Positions 11,292-21,956 of a stretch of 64,000 nt of DNA are shown here, one piece after another. Numbering within the stretch: the stretch's first letter is position 1; the number at the start of each line of letters is the position of its first letter. The translations under genes and the position numbers were made by a program. Location: the NCBI RefSeq assembly GCF_030265065.1, contig NC_080415.1:41086001-41150000 (forward strand), in the 5' to 3' direction. The DNA is from Corythoichthys intestinalis (Eukaryota > Chordata > Actinopteri > Syngnathiformes > Syngnathidae). Under the pieces are notes generated by a model. It was not told the DNA's origin and ran no database searches. It worked only from the letters and a program-made list of their open reading frames with translations.

Positions 11292-13179
11292 ATGGTGCTG
11301 AGGGAGCTTCCGGCGGAGCAGGCGGCGCGCTCCCTGGGCAGGAACGAGGTGCTCGGGCTCCTCTTCCGCCTCACCGTCTTCGGCGCCGTGGCCTACTTCA
11401 CCGTCAAGTGGATGGTGGACGCCGTGGACCCCACGCGCAAGCAAAAGGTGGAGGCGCAGAAACAGGTCAGTCCGCCGACCGCGGCTTCCGCGACCGCGCG
11501 ACGACGCTCGGCCGTTTCGACAGGCGGAGAAGCTGATGCGGCGGATCGGCGTCAAAGACGTCAAGCTGTCCGAGTACGAGATGAGCATCGCCGCTAACCT
11601 GGTGGACCCTCTCGGCATGCAGGTGGGCGGACGGGACGGGACGGGCGCGCCGAAGAAAAGGTGGAGCTTTGATTTTTTTTTCTTTTTCTCAGATGTCGTG
11701 GCGCGACATCGGCGGTCTGGACGACGTCATCGCCGAGCTCCGGGAGACGGTCATCATGCCGGTCCAAAAGCGACACCTCTTCCAAACGTCCAGACTGCTG
11801 CAGCCCCCCAAAGGTAGGTCAAAGGGTCGGCGCGGCGAGGGTCACCGGGTCGGCCTGACGCCGGCCGTCCCTCCGGCGTCGACAGGGGTGCTGCTGTACG
11901 GGCCGCCGGGCTGCGGGAAGACGCTGATCGCCAAGGCCACGGCCAAGGAGGCGGGCTTCCGCTTCATCAACCTGCAGCCCAGCACCTTGACGGACAAGTG
12001 GTACGGCGAATCGCAAAAGCTGGCCGCCGCCGTCTTCTCTCTGGCCGTCAAACTGCAGCCCGCCGTCATCTTCATCGACGAAATCGGTAGGGTTCGCGCG
12101 GGGGGCGGCGGCCTGACCTCGCGACACTGACGCCCGCCGCGTGACGTCAGACTCCTTCCTGAGGAATCGCTCCAGCTCGGACCACGAGGCCACGGCCATG
12201 ATGAAGGCGCAGTTCATGAGTCTCTGGGACGGCCTGGACACGGACCACCGCTGCCAGGTTGGCCCGCGGCCGGCCGCCGGCCAACCGCCCGCCCTAACCG
12301 CCGCTCGCTCTCCCAGGTCATCATCATGGGCGCCACTAACCGGCCGCAGGACCTGGACTCGGCCATCTTGAGGAGGATGCCCACCAGGTTCCACATCAAG
12401 CAGCCGGTGGGTGGTTTCGGACGCCGCCGGCCGGTCTTGTCGCTTTTCTCACGTTTGTCTTTTGCAGGGTTTGCATCAGCGCGAACAAATCCTTCAACTC
12501 ATCTTGGAAAACGAGAACGTGAGCAGAGCCGTCCTTTCGCGGGCACCTTTCTTTCCTTTCCTGGCCTTTCTTTACCTTGGCGCAGGTGGACGAGTCGGTG
12601 GAGCTTTCGGAACTGGCCCGGGAAACGGAAGGCTTTTCGGGGAGCGACCTTCGGGAGATGTGCCGCGACGGCGCCCTGTCCTGCGTCCGGGACTTTGTGC
12701 GCGGCGCGGACCTCGGGTCAGTGCGTCCTTGCCCCCGTAGCGTTTTTTTGCCCCCGCCCTGAATTTGATGCCTACCGTGCATTTTGAGAGAGAAAAAAAC
12801 CCCCATTTGTTTTCTTTTAGTACTAAATGACAGCATAAGTAACGGCTTTCACGGTTTAGACACGGCTCAACTTACCGACGTTCGATTCATTTGAAGTGGT
12901 AGGGACGTCTACTAGTGATAAAGTCATTGAAATTGACGGACGGGTGCTCTTTTACGGCGGCGGACGTATCTCTTAGCAGCGCTCTGAAAGGAGACGGTAT
13001 TACGTAGTGCTCCCCGACGGCAACGACGCTTTCCATCTTTTGCGTTTCTCCCTTTCAGCCCGAGCGAGGATTCCATCCGTCCCATCGGCGCGCGCGACCT
13101 TCAGCGGGCCGTCGCCAAGATGAAGAAATCCAAGACGGCGGGAGGTCACGGCGCGCTGTTGCACGCGGCTCTGGACTGA
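11292..13179 (+). CDS. atad1: ATAD1 / Msp1-type outer-mitochondrial-membrane AAA+ ATPase
   Basis: Nine coding exons: 11292-11465, 11524-11622, 11693-11813, 11886-12086, 12151-12257, 12317-12406, 12468-12518, 12586-12716 and 13059-13179. They join in phase to 364 codons plus stop (human ATAD1 is about 361). Residues 21-40 form the N-terminal membrane anchor. Walker A is GPPGCGKT (137-144), Walker B is VIFIDEID (192-199), and the sensor/arginine-finger region reads [19 protein letters not shown]. The family pulls mislocalised tail-anchored proteins out of the outer mitochondrial and peroxisomal membranes and also disassembles AMPA-receptor complexes at synapses. All introns obey GT-AG and most are 60-75 bp; intron 8 is longer (342 bp) and carries repeat-like sequence. 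A poly(A) signal ATTAAA lies at 11 kb scale position 13311. The start matches the family's MVL(K/R)ELP beginning. Confidence 0.97.
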
Positions 13180-13310
13180 ACCCCCCCTGCCCTGAATCAG
13201 AAGTCGTCTCCGGCGGATGAGCTGGGACTTTTTTTTTTTTTTTTTTTTGAAAAGATCTCCCCGGAACAACAAACGAATCCTATTTTTGGCCTTGTATTCT
13301 GCCCGCTGAT

Positions 13311-13316
13311 ATTAAA
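13311..13316 (+). other. poly(A) signal of atad1 (ATTAAA)
   Basis: ATTAAA 132 bp after the stop codon, in the only short 3' region before unrelated sequence. It is the most common variant hexamer in vertebrates. Confidence 0.6.
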
Positions 13317-13379
13317 GTCCAACTGAAAGACCGCGATTGCTGGTTCAGCTTCCTCTTTGTGAACGCGTGTCACGGGACG

Positions 13380-14245
13380 CCGACGGGCTGGCTATTTCCT
13401 TCCCTCGATTTGCATTTGCGTGTTTTACTCGGGAGAGGAATGACAAATTGCAGCTGGAGAGCAGTCGGCCTCCGTTTCCGAAAACGCCGACCGGAGCGGG
13501 GGGAACGTGAGTGCGTGTGGACTTTGTTTTGTTTGATCGTTACATGTTGATGTTGATTATTGGAACGCGGAATAGAGGGAGGTTTGCAGTTGTTCTGACA
13601 ACTCAAATGACGAGAAATCTTTTGTGACAGAAGAGCTGTCTGTCGTTGGATCTCCCGCTGTTGATTTTTTCACATCACAAAAGAGCAGAGCAGACTTTGT
13701 GTCTGCCGACTGGACAAGTAAGCTATCCCGTACGTCCGTGAAGTGTGCCTCGCGGAAGAGGGCGCTCTCGCCACATTTCTCACTTCCCGACCGTCAGAGC
13801 GAGCAAAAGCAGGTTGAGGGCGGGCGAGCCGAAAGAACTGAGTCAGAAGTACGCCAGAAAGGCAAATTGTCGTCGATCGAGCTCCAAAAGGGTGAGTAGA
13901 AGCGGAACGACAACAGTGACGTCACAGGACAGGTCGGCGCTCCTTTGCTCGGCGGCTTCACGCGATCCGACCTCCGCTTCCGGTGAGTGAGTGCTATAGT
14001 CATAAAAAGCCGAACAAACTCTCCCCGCCGAAATGCGGGTATTTCAGTAGGGGGGAAAGGGGCGCTGACGTCACGTTTGTGCGCTCACCGGCGGGTTACT
14101 CGGGTCCGTGTCCGAGACTCCGACCTCCCGTCGCCGCCGCCGCCGCCGGGATCGATCACTGGCGCGCGCCCAGAAGTTCAGTGCTTACCTCCCGCCTTAT
14201 ACAAGTACAGTACTGAACTACCATCGTGACCGAGATGAGATCGAG
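13380..14245. other. intergenic, no gene seen
   Basis: GC-rich sequence with several short open frames on both strands, none resembling a known protein or showing splice-consistent exons. CpG density is high around 13740-14200 and a TGACGTCA word occurs at about 13919 and again at 14067, so a promoter-like role is possible but unproven. Confidence 0.3.
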
Positions 14246-14246
14246 G

Positions 14247-14670
14247 GGGGTGGCCGAAAAATGTCATTGACGTTCCTATAAATGAATTTGTGGGGGAAGT
14301 TGAGAATTTTTGACAATAGCCTTATTCTTCAAGTTAGCAGGGGTTTATTAGTCTGTGGAGTTGATTTACACAAATTCGGTGCAGTTTGGTAGTTACAGGG
14401 CTCCGGAGTGGCTTCGCTAGCACCAGTCAATGGTGCTGCTCAAAACATACCCTTTAAAATGAAGACCTAGCCCTTAAAATATTGTCTATAAAAGTTGTAA
14501 AGCAATAAAAATGAATGAAATGAACAAGACTCCTACCAAGTATTTCATAATGGGTCTAAAAGATTTTTGTGACTAGGACCTTAGAGACCATCCTTTTGCT
14601 TTGCTTAGCCAAAATGACACCTGAGGAGGCAAAATGGATATTTAGAATTTCCTTAACAGCCTCAACAACA
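14247..14670 (+). repeat. interspersed repeat R1, copy 1 (hAT-like derivative)
   Basis: Shares blocks in the same order with the reverse complement of 58830-59310 and 59640-59915: GGTGGCCGAAAA at the left end, CAGGGCTCCGGAGTGGCT, TTGTCTATAAAAGTTG, AATGAATGAAATGAACAAG and CTTTGCTTAGCCAAAA. The related copy at 59.5-59.9 kb starts with CAGGGTGGCCGAAAATG, a hAT-style terminus, and runs into an open frame. This copy has lost that frame. Confidence 0.7.
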
Positions 14671-14863
14671 ACAACTGACCTTCAGCTGGTGATTGAACAC
14701 CAACACTGTCATTATATAGACCCTACCCACGTGACGTCACAACTCCTTCCTCCTGACTGGTGCCGCCCAATTGTCCGTCAACACATCATGTTTCTCTGTT
14801 ACGGCTACGTACATTCCTCCTATTTACAACGTGTTTTTCTGCTCGTTAACATTAATAATCAAA

Positions 14864-14971
14864 ATGGTGAAGGCGTGTGTGGCGGTCGGTTGCAATAACA
14901 GAGAAGATAGACGGAGAGACTTGAAGTTCTACCGGATTCCGAGAGACCCGGAGAGGAGAGAGCGAGATGGG
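14864..14971 (+). pseudogene. THAP zinc-finger exon of copy 1
   Basis: Reads MVKACVAVGCNNREDRRRD then LKFYRIPRDPERRERDG. The CxxxGC spacing (C5, C10) and the KFYRIP block fit the start of a C2CH THAP domain. The later half of the domain (tryptophan, second Cys, His) is absent, so this is a leftover first exon of a transposon gene, not a host gene. The same peptide recurs at 35002 (+) and 49511 (-). Confidence 0.75.
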
Positions 14972-15259
14972 CTGCTGCAATTCGACGAGAAAACTGGGCT
15001 CCAAACGATTACCACAGATTATGTAGTAGTCATTTTATATCTGGTAAGATGCATTTAATATATATTTAGAGGGTTTTGGGCTGACAACCACAATTAAGAT
15101 CATTGCTAGGCTAATCGCCGACAACATACACGTATGTATGTAGTGAGAGTGCTATCGCTAAACCATATAAACATTAAAAGCCCTAACTCCATTGACAAAC
15201 GACATGAAATACATTAGACTTGACAGTGGATGTTAGCAAGAACAAAAGATTTTGAATTG

Positions 15260-15660
15260 AAAATTTCGTAACTCACCTTTCCAAGCACAAGATAGATTCC
15301 TGCCGAATTTTCGTGGACGAGGACCTGTTTCACCCAACCAGCAACAAAGTATTTATAAGCCTCCAAGCTCTTAAAGATTTTCAAACTTTGGTGAGAATAG
15401 GCTGATTTTGTGTGGACAAGATAGTTGTACAGTTCAGGGTAGCTAGCAGACGTCAGGCAAATACGGCGGAGACAGCGGGTCGAAAAACATCGATTTAGGC
15501 ATCAAATACGGATCTGGCGAATGGATAAACTGAAGCTTTTCCACATAACGCCTTTTATGCAACGCATCAAGTGAGTTTACGGCATCCGAAAGCACCGGGT
15601 CTTCCATGAAATGCATTATAAATTGCTCGATCAATTGAGACCATTGACAATACAGACACA
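15260..15660 (-). pseudogene. fragment of the second ISL2EU-like protein
   Basis: Minus-strand frame with MEDPVLSDAVNSLDALHKRR, VEKLQFIHSPDPYLMPKSMF and a downstream YKYFVAGWVKQVLVHE block, ending at a GTGAGT donor near 15274. A closely matching frame is at 48387-48630 (+). It looks like the first exon of the SWIM/YqaJ-type partner protein; no nuclease motif is present. Confidence 0.6.
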
Positions 15661-15727
15661 AAATGACGGACAAGTGGGCGGAACCATACAGCGAGCACGT
15701 GATTTTGTGACGTCGGTGGGTAGGGTC

Positions 15728-17708
15728 TATATATATGGCGGGAAACAGACAAGGCTGAAAAAGCCGGTTCTGCTCTTGAAAAAAAAACGGCTGTATTTTA
15801 AGCCAATACAACTGTTGTCTTTGATAGAACAATTATGTCTGTATGCTGCCTCCAGCCTATTTTTAATTTTTACCCTGGAGACCCCCCGTTTACAGACACC
15901 GCACCACACGACCGCTTTTGATTCAACCTAGCCATAAGAAGGGCTATCATTACATTTGTTATTCAAAATGTCTATCATTTTTAGCCTAGAAGAATAATTT
16001 GATGTCTAATTTTTAGTTTTTTTTTTTAAAAATAGACTTTAAAAAATGATTCACTCACATATTTTTAACTTTTAAACAAATTACGTCACAATGAAAAAAA
16101 TAGGTCACGGATATCTACCTCATAACTATGGCTTCATTGTATTTTTTTTTTTGTTACTGTCACATTTTCCCTGATACTTTAGATGAGGAATAATCCACCC
16201 AAACAAAAAAATTGAAGAAGAAACATTTAAATGGTAAATATTTGGAAAACAAAATGTAGACCACTCCTTGAAGTCCGTGACGTTTGAGTCGTGTCCCTTT
16301 CTATATTCTAGTGTTTCACCATTAAGATCCAAAGTCCAGCTGTGGCCATTCACAGCTGTATATGTAGACTAGATGATACACGCCACACGGAGTTAGTTTA
16401 TGGTCCGAAACAAGGTAAGTAGGCCATAATATCTGGTTAAGATAGGGGTGTCTTTTAATTATGTTTGCGCGCGCTCGCGCCTCGACTTAGCGGATCCGGG
16501 ATCGGCGCTGACAAACCCTAAGCTGAATGACTAGCGTGCATCTTTTTGACCCGTGTTGCCGTTTGGATTGCTTATTATTGGATGATAAATGAGGTCTTTC
16601 AATTAGAAAGGCTAAACACAGTAGATAGATGGTGTTTTGTACTCACCTTTATACTGTATGTTTACTTTTAATCTCAGTCGCACAATCAAGCGCGTGGCCG
16701 TAGAATGGCCAGTCATCGTTCTTGGGTTTCTATTTACTTGAAGTGGCGCATCTTACGACAGGATTTCAGTGTAGCAAACTTACCATAACATCGCTCTGCT
16801 TTAGTTTTTTTGGGAAGAACAGAGTTGGTCAAATCAAAAGTTCAACAGGCATGCGCGGACATCGGCAGAAGAGTTGAAATGTACAGTACAACCTAGAAAG
16901 CCTTTTGACTCATTTTAAACAACACCAGTAACTTTCATTAAAGGTACAACAATGCATTGACATTCTTAGTTGCAAAATGATTTCAAAAGCCCACTTGCAA
17001 AAATGGAAATATAATGGTATTTGAATTCAACCCGATTGAAATTTATTCTGTCCAAGAAGCACGGCACGGCCCCGAAGTAACGCTTTTTCATACAAGTCGA
17101 TGCTTTCACCCGACGACTATGAAATGACAATCAGTTGAAGAAATAGATCAGATAACGTTTCTGTTACAAAATGATCTTTGAAGTGTTTGTTATAAATGAT
17201 GTACCAGGATGGGGTTTTTTTAAGTGAGAAACTATCAAAGGTCACAAAAATGTCTATTTTCTTTTTTTTCAGGTGTCAAAAAATGCCCTCCTGCTCAATT
17301 TATGAGATTTGAAGCTTTCTAATGGTGTAGGCACGCATAGGACAATTTTGAAATTTTAGAGCGGAACGTCAAGCCACCTGATTGTTTTCGGTAATAGATA
17401 CATACAATGTATTGTAAGTTCATTTTATTGCTGAGACTGTTTATGGGTCATCAACATGTTTTGCCCCCACCACAAAATTCCAACTCCGGCTATGCTGAGA
17501 TGAAGATCGCAGCAATATCATGACAATTTACTTCGATTATAATCCAGAACTTTGCTCACGAAATGGCAAAATGCCTAATGTATTATGGATTTCCTTTCCA
17601 AGTTAAAAGAGAGCGCAATTCGACCGAGGCAACAATAGAGGGAGCCTTTCACCTCAAGTACCCATCAAGTATGAACCAATGAAATGTCAAACGTGTGTGT
17701 TTTTGCAG
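15728..17708. other. intergenic / lipa upstream, no gene seen
   Basis: AT-rich with scattered short open frames. TTTTGCAG at 17701-17708 is the acceptor for the exon that carries the lipa start, so a noncoding first exon must lie somewhere upstream; I cannot place it. Confidence 0.4.
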
Positions 17709-17713
17709 ACGCT

Positions 17714-19734
17714 ATGCAGCGTGCAGTTTTGGCGGTGGCGGCGCTGTTATGCGGAGCGGTCCCGGCCCGGCCTTCGCCGCGTGGCGCTTATGGGGACCGG
17801 GCCACTTTGGACCCCGAAGTCCACATGAACATTGTGAGCGCTCCGCCGCGCTCCTTTCATTTTTTACACGCGGCGGAGTTGTCTTGACGAGTGTCGTCGC
17901 ACGTAGAGCGAGATCATCCGACATTGGGGATATCCCGCCGAGGAGCACCAGGTGGTGACGGAGGACGGCTACATCCTGACGCTCAACAGGATCCCGACGG
18001 GACGGCGCTCCGGACAAAGTAAGCGCCGCCGACCGACTTTTTCGAGCGGATGGAAAAGGTGCGCTGACGGACCGCGGCGCAGGTCCGACGGGCGCAGTCT
18101 TCCTGCAGCACGGCCTGCTGGCGGCCGGCAGCAACTGGGTGACCAACCCGCCGGCGTCGGGCCTGGGCTTCGCGTTGGCCGACGCCGGCTACGACGTCTG
18201 GTTGGGAAACAGCCGCGGCAACACCTGGTCGCGGAAACACCGCACCCTGACGCCCCGACAAGAGGAATTCTGGAGCTTCAGGTGCAAAGCCGCGCGAAAG
18301 GCCAGGCGAAAGGCCCCGATCGGGCGCTCGTCCCTCCGTCCTGACCGCCCGCCTGTTCCGCGCGCAGCCACGACGAAATGGCGCTTTTGGATCTTCCGGC
18401 CGTGGTGGACTACATCCTGAAAGCCACGGGTCAAGAAGGCATCTTTTACATCGGACACTCGCAGGGGACCACCATCGGTAAAACGCCGGTTTGGGCACGC
18501 ACGCGGTCTCCGCGGACCGACGAAAATGACCGACGGAAATTTTGACAGGCTTCGTGGCGTTCTCCCAGCTTCCCCGATTGGCCGCCAAGATCAAGTTGTT
18601 TGTGGCCTTGGCTCCGGTGGCCACCGTGTCCTTCGCCAGAAGCCCCATGAGCAAACTGGCCGTCCTGCCCGAATTCCTGTTTTGGGTAGGTCGCGCCGTT
18701 TCTCCCCCTTCCAAAGGATCGGACGTCATCGGCGTTCGAAAAATAAGACGGTGGCGACGACAGCTCTTTTTACACTCCCGACACCGGTCCGCCGCGTCCG
18801 ATCCATTTGAAGCGGGGAGGTGAACTATCTAGCGCCGTCAATCAGTCAAGCGTTGTCTAAGCGAGCTATAGTAGCCGCGACTTTCCTGTCATACGGTCAG
18901 TTAGTAGGAAAAGAAAGAAAGACAGCAAACATCGCCGTCACGACGGCCGCCTTTCCCGCAGGACCTGTTCGGGAGGCGGGACTTCCTGCCGCAGAGTCAC
19001 ATGATCGAGTGGTTCGCCGAGCACGTGTGCGACAGACGACCGCTGGACCATTTGTGCGCAAATATTTTCTTCGTCCTGTGCGGCTTCGACGAGCTCAACC
19101 TCAACGCGGTGGGTGGGCCCGCCCGTCGCTCCCTTTCCCGCGGTCGCCGCTCATCCCCCGCGCGTCTTTTTTCAGTCGCGCACGGCCGTCTACACCACGC
19201 ACTGTCCCGCCGGAACGTCCGTCCAGAACATGCTTCACTGGGCGCAGGTAGGCAAGCCCGCCCGCCCGGCCGCCAGCTCGCACTTTGAAAACGCCACGAC
19301 GCCGTCATTGTGTCCAGGCGGTCACCGGAGGTCATCTGTCGGCGTTTGATTTTGGGACGGCGGGCAACGTCAAGCATTACAACCAGGTGAGCGATCTAAC
19401 GCCAACGCCGAGCCCGCGTAACCGCGACCTCTCCCGCACGCAGACGACGCCCCCGCGTTACAACGTGGGAGACGTCCGGGTGCCCACGGCGATCTTCTCG
19501 GGGGGACGCGACACGCTGGCCGACCCCAAAGACGTGGCGCTGCTCCTCATGCAGGTCAATGGCTAAACGCGCCCGAGTGTATTGGCGGCGCTGACCCGTA
19601 TTGCTTTTCAGTTGCCCAACGTGGTCTTCCGTCAAGAAATCCCCCACTGGGATCACTTGGACTTCATTTGGGGCCTGGACGCCCCCAAGCTGATGTTCCC
19701 CACCATCCTGAAGCTGATGCAGCAGTACCGCTAG
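17714..19734 (+). CDS. lipa: lysosomal acid lipase / cholesteryl ester hydrolase
   Basis: Ten coding exons: 17714-17833, 17907-18018, 18083-18281, 18368-18477, 18549-18685, 18962-19108, 19176-19247, 19318-19386, 19444-19554 and 19612-19734. They join to 399 codons plus stop, the same length as human LIPA. Residues 1-20 are a signal peptide ending near [11 protein letters not shown]. The catalytic triad is Ser175 in GHSQG (173-177), Asp345 in GGRDTLAD and His374 in HWDHLDF; the oxyanion HG lies in LQHGLL. The enzyme hydrolyses cholesteryl esters and triglycerides in the lysosome after LDL uptake. The clan also contains gastric lipase LIPF; the single locus, equal length and neighbourhood favour LIPA. 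Intron 5 (18686-18961) carries repeat-like sequence; the rest are short GT-AG introns. ATTAAA at about 19801 may be the poly(A) signal. Confidence 0.95.
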
Positions 19735-20980
19735 AGGTCGACCCTCTGCTGGAAATGTGGAGGAGCCAAAGAACCAAAGACGAGCCCAATCAAGTCCAGA
19801 TTAAATATCGAAGAATCATTCGATGTAATAGTCCGAAAGTTGTAATATTACCAGAGTAAAAACAAGGCATACGTTGTCATATAATGAGGAAAAATCTTGT
19901 CCTTTTTCCGCTAATAATGTTACGACTTTGTTCTCGCAGTCTTTCTTTTTTTGCCCCTAAATTGTAGCATCATCATGCACACCAAGCCTTCTCGGGTGAC
20001 ATCGTGATGGGCTGCTCCATTAAACACATTTAAAAAGGCGATGGAGACTTGGTCTTTCTTTTCAACTTTTGATAGCCACACCGGAAGCGTTTGTCTCGGC
20101 GTGACCGCAAATGACTTTGGAACAGACCGCGGATCCAAAATTCCCAAGAGAACGGTGTTGTTCGTGAGGTTCTAGGGCTAGTTTATGGTAAGGACAAACT
20201 GTAACCAGGACGGTGTGCCGGTCAGAGCACAGGAATAAAGGCGGTGAAACCACTGTTGATTTAGAAAGGCTTGAATTTGCCTGAAATTGTCCAAAATATT
20301 CCTTGATGTACAAAATGAGGAATTGAACGCCACAGGGCCTGAAGTATAAACCCAGTCTGAAATAATTCAAGAAAAAAAGGAATAAACTCAATTATTATCA
20401 TACATTTCAAATTCATCAAGAAAATACAGCCAAATGCACACATTAACTAAAAAGCATACGATGAGTGATTTAGCTGACAATAAATGGACAAATGAGGTCA
20501 TCTAGCGGCCGTAACGTGAACTACCGTCTGACGACATCACAGTCTCCGATACTAATTTCCCCCCATACTAGTTTAATTTACCACAATCGCAATTCAACAC
20601 AGGAAATAAGACAGGTCAAGCAACATCCACATCTTACATGCATTGCGAAGGTATAAAAACATAAACAATGCACATATAAACCACTCCGTTAGCGATAGCG
20701 ACCGTTAGCAATCGATGCTAATATGCTAACGAATCCACAAACGTCTCAAAAGGAACTAAACAGACAAACTACACCTATATAACAGTTCACTTACTTGTAA
20801 TCATTTACTGATGTGCTTGGATGCACATCAAGGAGCGAGGAAAAAGAAGGATTACACAGATTAAAGTTATTGCTCAATGCTCAGTTGCTCACTCGCCAAC
20901 ACGAGCAAAAAACAGGCATTGTGAGATAGCGACAACCACAGGAAAAACACGGGAAAACAATTTAAGAAACAAATTACACT
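19735..20980. other. intergenic, no gene seen
   Basis: Contains the short lipa 3' region and then AT-rich sequence. A GAGGTCATCTAGCGGCCGTAA word at about 20495 resembles dispersed fish repeats that also occur in lipa intron 5 near 18820. A minus-strand frame at 19920-20147 has no recognisable match. Confidence 0.35.
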
Positions 20981-20984
20981 TTAA

Positions 20985-21165
20985 TCTGTCATGACAGAAC
21001 ATCGCTTCAATGATATCTAATAATGATTATGATATCTGAATGATATCTGGCGCCATCTAGCGTCGTGAATGGGTCTAGACCGCGAATATAAGACGACCCC
21101 CTCTTTTTCAGTCTTATTTCAATGCAAAAAAACACCGTCTTATATTCGGGCCAGTACGGTATTAC
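20985..21165 (-). repeat. interspersed repeat R2, copy 1
   Basis: Matches 60003-60160 in opposite orientation: the words GATATCTGGCGCCATCTAGC, AATGGGTCTAGACCGCG, TCTTATTTCAATGCAAAAAA and TTATATTCGGGCCAGTACGG all recur there as reverse complements. An internal GTCTTATATTCGGG / CGCGAATATAAGAC inverted pair gives it a partial foldback shape. Family unknown to me. Confidence 0.75.
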
Positions 21166-21850
21166 CGTAAATAAGGAGAGAAGGCGCTCGATTGAGTTGA
21201 AAAACTTGAAAGCAGAAGGAGGAAGCTAATTAGCTTGAGTAATCGTTCTAAAAAACACCTCCTTCCACTCTCTTTTTATTTAGGACGGCCCTAGTGACAA
21301 GAGAGGTGCCAACCCTAAAGGGATGGGGAGCAAAGCGGGCGACACCGACCGCTATGAATTTGGTTGGCGATGTGTATGCGTGTAGGTGGGATTAATACAC
21401 GTGTGTCCGCACATTCCAGCCAAGCAAAAAATGTCTTTGTTGTTGCCTAGAGTCTTCAAGGCTTCTTCAAGAAAAACACTCCCTCTTTATAAGCACAATA
21501 AGCAAAGCATTTCTTCATTGCAAGCAGCTATTGATTAGAGCAATTATATGATAAACATCTCAAGAACTATCACATGGGATACATTTCATGAAGCAATAGC
21601 ATTTGGCAAGTCATACATTGCAACAATATGATTTGTTCAATGTCCCAGACGGATTAGATCTCAATGTTTGTGGCTTGTCCTGGACGGCGACCCGTGGAAC
21701 CCGGGCCGGGTTAAACCGCTTAAAATGATAAGGCGGATTATTCAAACACGTCTGTACTTATCGATCACTAAAATGTCCGTTTACCGCAATCGATCATCGA
21801 ACATACAATATACATACAATCTTCGTTGGTAAAAGCAAATATTTAATAAC
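21166..21850. other. intergenic, no gene seen
   Basis: Mixed sequence with a tight hairpin-like pair around 21225-21270 (AGCTAATTAGCT). No exon, RNA gene or clear transposon terminus could be supported. Confidence 0.3.
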
Positions 21851-21956
21851 CATTTAATAAACGGCGACGTCAGGAAATGACCGGAGCAGTCGGCCGCCGG
21901 TCGTGGCGAACGGGTCGCGTCGGGGATAGGCTCCCTCCGCCGACCCGGAGTCCCGA

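Larger units (their letters stand above)
14719..15727. mobile_element. ISL2EU-like DNA transposon, copy 1 (non-autonomous)
   Basis: Bounded by inverted termini GACCCTACCCAC(G) (left) and GTGGGTAGGGTC (right), each followed inward by a TGACGTCAC-type word, and flanked by TA/TATA, consistent with a TA target duplication. It holds two convergent broken reading frames: a THAP zinc finger on + (from 14864) and, on -, a protein fragment containing SDAVNSLDALHKRRYVEKLQ and PDPYLMPKS, then SYSH-type and VAGWVKQVLVHENSAG stretches. I recall paired THAP-transposase and YqaJ-nuclease genes in the ISL2EU group of Repbase, and the minus-strand fragment resembles the start of such SWIM/YqaJ proteins. The central parts of both genes are missing. 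Family name is from memory and moderately certain; the element borders are seen directly. Confidence 0.72.

Noticed and set aside
10986-12836. Minus-strand frames of 146-210 codons across atad1
   Set aside because: Antisense shadows of atad1 exons with strong codon bias; low-complexity Arg/Gly/Ala composition.
14864-15058. THAP peptide as a host gene
   Set aside because: The same peptide occurs three times in repeat copies with transposon termini, and the THAP domain is incomplete in each.
21650-21720. Possible retroelement primer-binding-like words (GGCGACCCGTGGAACCCGG)
   Set aside because: No long terminal repeat pair, polypurine tract or coding remnant is visible nearby, so no element is called.
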